Source: Duganella sp. sic0402 (GTDB lineage: Bacteria > Pseudomonadota > Gammaproteobacteria > Burkholderiales > Burkholderiaceae_D). Taken from it: 64,000 nt of DNA. The DNA is taken from NCBI RefSeq assembly GCF_019219065.1, contig NZ_JAHUWK010000006.1:248001-312000 (forward strand), read 5' to 3'. Shown here piece by piece: positions 59,217-64,000 of this stretch. The notes beneath the pieces were generated by a model. That model was not told the origin of the DNA and searched no databases. It worked only from the letters and a program-made list of their open reading frames with translations. The stretch's first letter is position 1. Each line of letters opens with the position of its first letter. Both the position numbers and the translations under genes were made by a program.

Positions 59217-60097
59217 ATGAGCCATTTGCGTGCAGTAGTGATCACGTTATCCGACAATGCACGCGTAAACGGGGTCTGGATATCCCACATATGCCACATC
59301 AGCGGCACATCCAGCCAGCCGCCTGGAGCAAGATCGACCAGTCTGCCATCCTCTAGCTGCTGGGCGCATTGTTGCAAGGGCAGCATGCCATAGCCCAGTC
59401 CCGCCTCTAGAAAACGCACAAAACCCTCCGAACTGGACAGCGCATGGTGTGGGTAGCGGCCGGTGTAGCCGGTGCGCTGCGCGATGAAGCGGGTTTGCAG
59501 CATGTCCTTGCGGTCGAAATGCAGCGCCGGTGCGCGCTGCACGGCTTGAGCCGTCATGCCGTTGGCAAACCAGCGGGCGGCAAAGGCCGGGCTGGTCACA
59601 CAGAGATAGCGCATTATGCCCAGCGGTGTGACAGTGGTGCCTGGCACCTGGGCGGTTTCGCTGGTCACGCAGCCGAACACGCGGCCCTCGCGCAACATGG
59701 TCAGCGTGTGGTCCTGGTCGTCCAGCCGGATGTTCAGCATGCAGTTGCCGGCGCTCATCAGCGGGGTGACGGCTTCCTGCAGCCAGGTGGCGGCGCTGTC
59801 GGCGTTCACGGCGATGGCAATTTCGGGCAAGGAGTCGCTCTCGCCGGGACGCCGGTCCAGCGCCGATTCCAGCAGCCGCACCTGGCGATAATGGGCGATC
59901 AGGCGCTGGCCGGCCTCGGTCGGCGAGGGCGGCTGGCTGCGCACGATCAGCAGTTCGCCGGCGCTGTTTTCCAGCATGCGGATGCGCTGCGACACCGCCG
60001 ACTGGGTGATCGACAGCGCGGCGGCAGCCTTGTCGAAGCTGCCGTAATCGATCACCGCGTCCAATGCGGCCAAGCCCCGGTAGTCTACTCGACTCAT
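59213..60097 (-). CDS. argP: LysR-family arginine/lysine regulator
   Basis: The 294-residue LysR protein has the ArgP opening (VDYRGLAALDAVIDYGSFDKAAAALSITQSAVSQRIRMLENSAGELLIVRSQP) and effector domain. ArgP activates argO in response to arginine or its analogues, and lysine reverses this. It is divergent from a LysE/ArgO exporter gene 88 bases away, the diagnostic arrangement. The intergenic DNA is AT-rich with a dyad near 60115-60130. Confidence 0.92.
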   Translation of the reverse strand: MSRVDYRGLAALDAVIDYGSFDKAAAALSITQSAVSQRIRMLENSAGELLIVRSQPPSPTEAGQRLIAHYRQVRLLESALDRRPGESDSLPEIAIAVNADSAATWLQEAVTPLMSAGNCMLNIRLDDQDHTLTMLREGRVFGCVTSETAQVPGTTVTPLGIMRYLCVTSPAFAARWFANGMTAQAVQRAPALHFDRKDMLQTRFIAQRTGYTGRYPHHALSSSEGFVRFLEAGLGYGMLPLQQCAQQLEDGRLVDLAPGGWLDVPLMWHMWDIQTPFTRALSDNVITTARKWLI

Positions 60098-60184
60098 TAG
60101 CTCACCTAATATTTGGCAAATAATATTAATTATACTTATGTTCGTCCGAACAGTAAGCTGGCGTCTTTTGCACGGAGAAAAATA
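60098..60184. promoter_or_regulatory. argP-argO intergenic control region
   Basis: The AT-rich 87 bases include a dyad (ATATT-TGGCAA-ATAATAT, about 60111-60128) and a TATACT -10-like box (60131-60136). This is where ArgP should bind to activate argO. Confidence 0.5.
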
Positions 60185-60790
60185 ATGGAAGCCAGCGCTT
60201 TTTTAAAAGGAATCGGCCTCGGCGGCAGCCTGATAGTTGCCATCGGTTCACAAAACGCTTATTTACTACGCCAGGCCTTAAAACGTGAATTTGTGCTGAC
60301 CTGTATCGCCATTTGTATTATTTGCGACGTGACGCTGATCGCCGCAGGCGTGGCCGGCATGGGCAAGCTGATTACCGAGGCAGCGGTACTTTTATTCTGG
60401 ATAAAAATCGCCGGCGCCTTATTTTTATTCTGGTATGGACTACGCGCTGCACGCGCTGCAATCCATCCTTCAGCCATGCTTGCCGATGATAATAATACTG
60501 CACAGGACAGAAAAACAGTAATTGCCGCGATGCTGGCGTTCAGTCTTTTAAATCCCCATGTTTATTTGGATACGGTGGTGTTATTGGGGTCTATCGGTGG
60601 CCAGCAGCCGGGTAACGGGAAACTGTATTTTGCTTTGGGCGCAATGTTGGCATCCGCCTTATGGTTTAGCGCCTTGGGCCTCGGCGCGCGCTATTTGCGG
60701 CCGGTATTTGCCAAGCCCACTGCGTGGCGTATTCTGGACGGAATGATCGCCATCGTCATGTGGAGCCTCGCCATATCGTTGTTTCTCTAA
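60185..60790 (+). CDS. argO: LysE/ArgO-family amino-acid exporter
   Basis: The 201-residue inner-membrane protein has six hydrophobic segments and the LysE signature: KGIGLGGSLIVAIGSQNAYLLRQALKREF, FWIKIAGALFLFWYGLRAAR and FSLLNPHVYLDTVVLLGSIG. It exports arginine and probably lysine or canavanine. The ATG at 60185 follows ACGGAG; an upstream frame was rejected. It is paired with divergent argP. Confidence 0.93.
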   Translation: MEASAFLKGIGLGGSLIVAIGSQNAYLLRQALKREFVLTCIAICIICDVTLIAAGVAGMGKLITEAAVLLFWIKIAGALFLFWYGLRAARAAIHPSAMLADDNNTAQDRKTVIAAMLAFSLLNPHVYLDTVVLLGSIGGQQPGNGKLYFALGAMLASALWFSALGLGARYLRPVFAKPTAWRILDGMIAIVMWSLAISLFL

Positions 60791-60894
60791 GGAAGCAAGC
60801 TCAAAAATGGCGCTTACATGCTAACTACTGGCATGATTTAGCGAGTTAGGCATACAATGCGCTAGTCACTTTGAGTTGCGTCCTCAGGGCGCCG

Positions 60895-63204
60895 ATGTCA
60901 ATGAACGCAGATCCGAGCTTCCTCACGGCCATGTTGGTGGAATTTACCGCCGACACCATATTGAGTGCTTTACTGATTTTCCTTTGGCTTATGCAGCGCA
61001 AGGAAAAGCATGCGCTATTCTGGGGCGTGGGACAGTTGTCGGTAATGGCCGGCGGCGTGTTATGGTTTAAAGGCACAGGCGTCGTGCCATTGCAATGGCA
61101 ATTATATTTATGCGCCTTGTTTTTAACCGTTGGCATGGCGGGATATTGGTCCGGCACGCAGTTTTTTATCGGTAAATTCCGCAAGCAGCATATGCGCCGG
61201 ATGTTGCCAGGTATTCTGGCCATCAGTGGTGTATTCTATTTATTGTGGCGAACCAATCAGCAATGGCTGGTGCCGGGAAGTGCAACTGCTTTAGGCGTGG
61301 TGATGTTCTGGGTCGGCTCGCGTTTAGTCAGCGTACATAATCGCTACCGCTTATTGGGGCTGACATTAATTCTGCGCGGCGGGTTTAATCTGCTCAGCGC
61401 CGCCAGCCTGAGTCCGGAAATGTATGGCGTCTGGTTCGTCGGCACCAGCATCCTCAAAGTGCTGTCGATGCTGGGATTGATTTACGCGGTGCAGGATGAA
61501 ATCCAGCAGCGCTATGTTCGCACCATCGACAGCCTCAGCCACGGCTTCCTGATACGCGACCGGCGCGGCTATATCCACGTCGCCAATGAACGCTGCGCAA
61601 AATTGCTGGGATTTAATAATGCCCAGGAGTTAATCGGCCTGCACAGTTCCGACCTGCTGCCCGGCCTGACCCGCCAAATGTCCGACCAGTATTTTGAGCG
61701 CTTTGAAGCCGAGGGCGTGCAGTACCCGATCTCCGATACGGCCATCTTAAATTTGCGAAATGGCAACCGTCTGCCGGTTGAGCTGCTGGGCTCGCCCTAC
61801 ATCGAGCGCGGCCGGCTGTACTGCCTGGTACAGCTGCTGGACATCAGCGAACGCAAGAAAAAGGACGATTTGCTGTACCAGGCGGCCCGCATCGATCCGG
61901 TGACCGGCTTCAGCAACCGCCACGCGCTGTCCGTCAGGCTGACCCAGGAAATCGCCAAGGCCGCCAGCAAGGGACGCGAATGCGCGGTGCTGTTCATCGA
62001 CCTGGACAAGTTCAAGCGCGTCAACGATTCCTTCGGCCACACCGCCGGCGACGAACTGCTGCGCACCGCCGCCAACCGCCTGCACAACCTGCTGCGCCCG
62101 GACGACGTGCTGGCCCGCTTCGGCGGCGACGAGTTCATCATCATCATCCCCGACCTGGCGCCTGCTAGCGCCGAGTGGATGGCGGCTGGCTGCGCCAACG
62201 AAATCATCGCCGCCATGGCCAAGGGCTTCGAGGTGTCCTATCACGCACTGAGCGTCACCGCCAGCGTCGGCATTGCCTGCTATCCGCAGCACGGCCACGA
62301 CAGCGACACGCTGATACGCAACGCCGACATCGCCATGTACGAGGCCAAGAAAGTCGGCCGAGGCGAGCAGCGCATGTTCCACGACACCATGAACGCGCTG
62401 GCCAAGGACGGGCTGGTGATCGACGGTGCGCTGCGCGGCGCCATCGAAGCCCATGAGTTCTACCTGGTCTACCAAGCCATCACCAACGCCCATTCCGGCA
62501 AGCTGACCAAGGTCGAAGCCTTGTTGCGCTGGAATAGCTCGCTGCTGGGGCCGGTGTCGCCGGACCGCTTCATCCCGGTGGCCGAGGACAGCGGCATGAT
62601 TATCGAGCTGGGCACCTGGGTACTGGAGCAGGCTTGCCGCCAGATGGGCGCGTGGAAAAAGAGCGTGCTGGACGATGTGACCATCAGCATCAACGTCTCA
62701 GCCTGGCAGCTGGCCGATCCGCAATTCGTCACACTGGTGTCGCAGGCGCTGATCCACAACGGCCTGTCGCCGCACCAGCTGGAGCTGGAACTGACCGAGC
62801 GGGTGCTGATCGAGGACGCCGTCAACGTGCAAACCGTGCTGGCCCAGCTGCGCGCGCTGGGTGTCGGCATTTCGCTGGATGACTTCGGCACCGGCTATTC
62901 CTCGCTCAGCTACCTGACCCAGTTCCACCTCAACACGCTGAAGATCGACCGCGCCTTCGTCATGGATATCGAGCACAGCGAGCGCAGCAACAGCCTGGTG
63001 CACGCCATCATCGCCATGGGCCACAGCCTCGGGCTGCAACTGGTGGCGGAAGGCGTGGAGACGGAAGGGCAGGCGGCGATTCTGGAAAAAATGGGCTGCC
63101 ACTATCTCCAGGGCTATCACATCTCGCGGCCGATTCCGCCGGACGAGCTGCTGCGCTTTGCCGACCAGCGCGCCAGTGCCGCACAGGCGGCCTATCCTAT
63201 TTAG
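60895..63204 (+). CDS. Membrane PAS-GGDEF-EAL cyclic di-GMP enzyme
   Basis: The 769-residue protein has a membrane part of about seven helices (about 1-200), a PAS domain (HGFLIRDRRGYIHVANERCAKLLG), a GGDEF domain with intact FGGDEFIIIIPD and an EAL domain (KVEALLRW, DDFGTGYSSLSYL). It may make and degrade cyclic di-GMP depending on the signal. The intact motifs suggest both activities are possible. ATGs at 60895 and 60901 are both plausible starts. Confidence 0.92.
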   Translation: MSMNADPSFLTAMLVEFTADTILSALLIFLWLMQRKEKHALFWGVGQLSVMAGGVLWFKGTGVVPLQWQLYLCALFLTVGMAGYWSGTQFFIGKFRKQHMRRMLPGILAISGVFYLLWRTNQQWLVPGSATALGVVMFWVGSRLVSVHNRYRLLGLTLILRGGFNLLSAASLSPEMYGVWFVGTSILKVLSMLGLIYAVQDEIQQRYVRTIDSLSHGFLIRDRRGYIHVANERCAKLLGFNNAQELIGLHSSDLLPGLTRQMSDQYFERFEAEGVQYPISDTAILNLRNGNRLPVELLGSPYIERGRLYCLVQLLDISERKKKDDLLYQAARIDPVTGFSNRHALSVRLTQEIAKAASKGRECAVLFIDLDKFKRVNDSFGHTAGDELLRTAANRLHNLLRPDDVLARFGGDEFIIIIPDLAPASAEWMAAGCANEIIAAMAKGFEVSYHALSVTASVGIACYPQHGHDSDTLIRNADIAMYEAKKVGRGEQRMFHDTMNALAKDGLVIDGALRGAIEAHEFYLVYQAITNAHSGKLTKVEALLRWNSSLLGPVSPDRFIPVAEDSGMIIELGTWVLEQACRQMGAWKKSVLDDVTISINVSAWQLADPQFVTLVSQALIHNGLSPHQLELELTERVLIEDAVNVQTVLAQLRALGVGISLDDFGTGYSSLSYLTQFHLNTLKIDRAFVMDIEHSERSNSLVHAIIAMGHSLGLQLVAEGVETEGQAAILEKMGCHYLQGYHISRPIPPDELLRFADQRASAAQAAYPI

Positions 63205-63520
63205 CGGTCGGCACTTTCTGCGCCGCTTCTTCGGCGGTGAGTATCCAGATGCGATCGATATTGCCCATGCCATCGACCGTGTAATTGACCACGATATCCT
63301 TGCCGCGCAGAGCAGCCGGCATTTCGAGCATATTGTCCTGATTGAAGATGCGCGCTGCCGGCGATAGCTGGCGCGGCTTGCCGTCCAGCGTGATGTCCGG
63401 GAAATAGCCGGGCGTGAATTTGCCGCGCAGGATATTGGCGGGGAAGGGCCGCTCGATGGCGAAGGCGAAGGGGGGCAAGGCCAGCACGGCGGCAAGCAGC
63501 AGCGCAATCGGTCGCGACAT
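63197..63520 (-). CDS. Small secreted protein of unknown function
   Basis: The 107-residue product starts behind GGAGGTGCG and has a signal peptide (LLLAAVLALPPFAFAIE). The mature part (about 85 residues) includes ILRGKFTPGYFPDITLDGKPRQLSPAARIFNQDNM and a VVNYTVDGMGNIDRIWIL stretch that resembles TonB-C-like or GLPGLI-like beta strands, not firmly. It overlaps the convergent EAL gene end by 8 bases. The function is unknown. Confidence 0.7.
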   Translation of the reverse strand: MSRPIALLLAAVLALPPFAFAIERPFPANILRGKFTPGYFPDITLDGKPRQLSPAARIFNQDNMLEMPAALRGKDIVVNYTVDGMGNIDRIWILTAEEAAQKVPTAK

Positions 63521-63630
63521 CGCACCTCCGGAGAAAGCCCCAGCTTACCCCAGCGTGGCGAACATCGCCAGCGTCCACAGCGTGTTGCCGCCGAACTGCG
63601 CGCGCGTACGCTTGCTGAGGTCTGTTGCTG

Positions 63631-63670
63631 TGTCATCAAGATGTCACGGCCGCGTCATCGCATCGTCATA
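63631..63670 (+). promoter_or_regulatory. Four PhoB-box repeats (predicted Pho box)
   Basis: TGTCATC, TGTCACG, CGTCATC and CGTCATA start at 63631, 63642, 63653 and 63664, exactly 11 bases apart. This is the spacing and sequence of the Pho box (TGTCAT-N4/5). A TACAAT -10 lies at 63680-63685, 10 bases behind the last repeat, as in E. coli pho promoters where the box replaces the -35. Confidence 0.8.
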
Positions 63671-63679
63671 TCGGCTTCC

Positions 63680-63685
63680 TACAAT
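63680..63685 (+). promoter_or_regulatory. -10 box of the Pho-controlled receptor promoter
   Basis: TACAAT at 63680-63685 with Pho-box repeats directly upstream and no recognisable -35. Predicted transcription start is near 63693. Confidence 0.65.
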
Positions 63686-63731
63686 CTTGCCAGTTGATTT
63701 TCCACCAACCTAGCAAGAAAGAATAACGACC

Positions 63732-64000
63732 ATGCCACAGCGCTTCCCTCTGAAACCTTTGTGCTTGCTGGTGCTGCAAGCCCTGGCTTGCCAAGCATAC
63801 GCCGCCGAGAACGACGCCGCCGAAGACGCCTCCGTAGCGGCCATGGCCGGTCCGGTGCAGACGGTGGAAATCACCGGCCGCGGCCAGTCGCGCCAGGTAC
63901 AAAACATCAACAAGGCCGACCTGGCCGAAGCGCTGCCGGGCACCAGCCCGCTGAAAGTGCTGGATAAACTGCCAGGCGTGAACTTCCAGTCGGCCGATCC
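63732..64000 (+). CDS. N-terminus of a TonB-dependent receptor (partial)
   Basis: The first 89 codons are in the window and the frame is open at the edge. The start MPQRFPLKPLCLLVLQALAC gives a signal peptide (cut near AYAAEN). QTVEITGRGQSRQVQNINKAD is a TonB-box-like region and the plug begins with PLKVLDKLPGVNFQSADP. A Pho box upstream predicts expression under phosphate starvation, so the receptor may take up a phosphorus source such as phytate or an organophosphate. The barrel lies outside the window. Confidence 0.8.
   Translation, partial: MPQRFPLKPLCLLVLQALACQAYAAENDAAEDASVAAMAGPVQTVEITGRGQSRQVQNINKADLAEALPGTSPLKVLDKLPGVNFQSAD

Overview
The window is high-GC bacterial chromosome, almost certainly from a betaproteobacterium of the Oxalobacteraceae (Duganella/Massilia type). 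This is an inference from gene content: the rpsU-yqeY-dnaG-rpoD block, a DctBD-like/TRAP transporter cassette, TonB-dependent receptors of the Xanthomonas/Caulobacter style, and strong GC3 bias. Most of the window is ordinary core genome with short intergenic gaps.

Layout. 1-4176 (minus): carbohydrate locus with a large TonB-dependent receptor, a GH105 unsaturated rhamnogalacturonyl hydrolase lipoprotein and the start of a Tat-exported protein, probably for pectin or rhamnogalacturonan use. 4463-5280: a PIN-domain toxin with an unusual, internally duplicated putative antitoxin. 5404-9685: a small genomic island in the 3' end of a tRNA-Met gene, bounded by 18-bp direct repeats. It carries a divergent pair, a DUF4145 zinc-ribbon protein and a CHAT (caspase-like) protease with an unrecognised C-terminal domain, plus a frameshifted integrase; this is the best candidate for an undescribed system. 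9881-21188: housekeeping genes (miaA, mutL, a cyclophilin, DedA, alpha-carbonic anhydrase, hexose-6-phosphate mutarotase, amiC, tsaE, queG) and a CPBP protease-marR pair. 21277-29483: a DUF885 peptidase, a nucleotidyltransferase-like gene, and a histidine kinase/response regulator next to dctPQM. 29549-29785: a candidate structured RNA. 29904-31537: ogt, xerD and a small charged protein. 31615-35936: an RND efflux pair flanked by palindromic repeats. 36099-43113: mixed metabolic and signalling genes. 43221-48161: a LysR gene, tsaD, aroG, a ybiB-like gene and two small genes that each carry a sigma-54 promoter with an upstream NtrC-like dyad. 48196-55123: yhiN-like gene, the macromolecular-synthesis block and a CAT-anticodon tRNA. 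55134-55762: a Phd/VapC toxin-antitoxin pair. 55917-63520: an oxidoreductase, hypothetical genes, the argP/argO pair and a GGDEF-EAL protein. 63732-64000: the start of a TonB-dependent receptor behind four 11-bp-spaced Pho-box repeats and a correctly placed -10.

Regulation is unusually readable here: a perfect palindrome between marR and the DUF885 gene, a perfect palindrome between the sensor kinase and dctP, two NtrC/sigma-54 style promoters and a Pho-box promoter. All are sequence-based predictions. No CRISPR array, rRNA operon or intact insertion sequence was seen.
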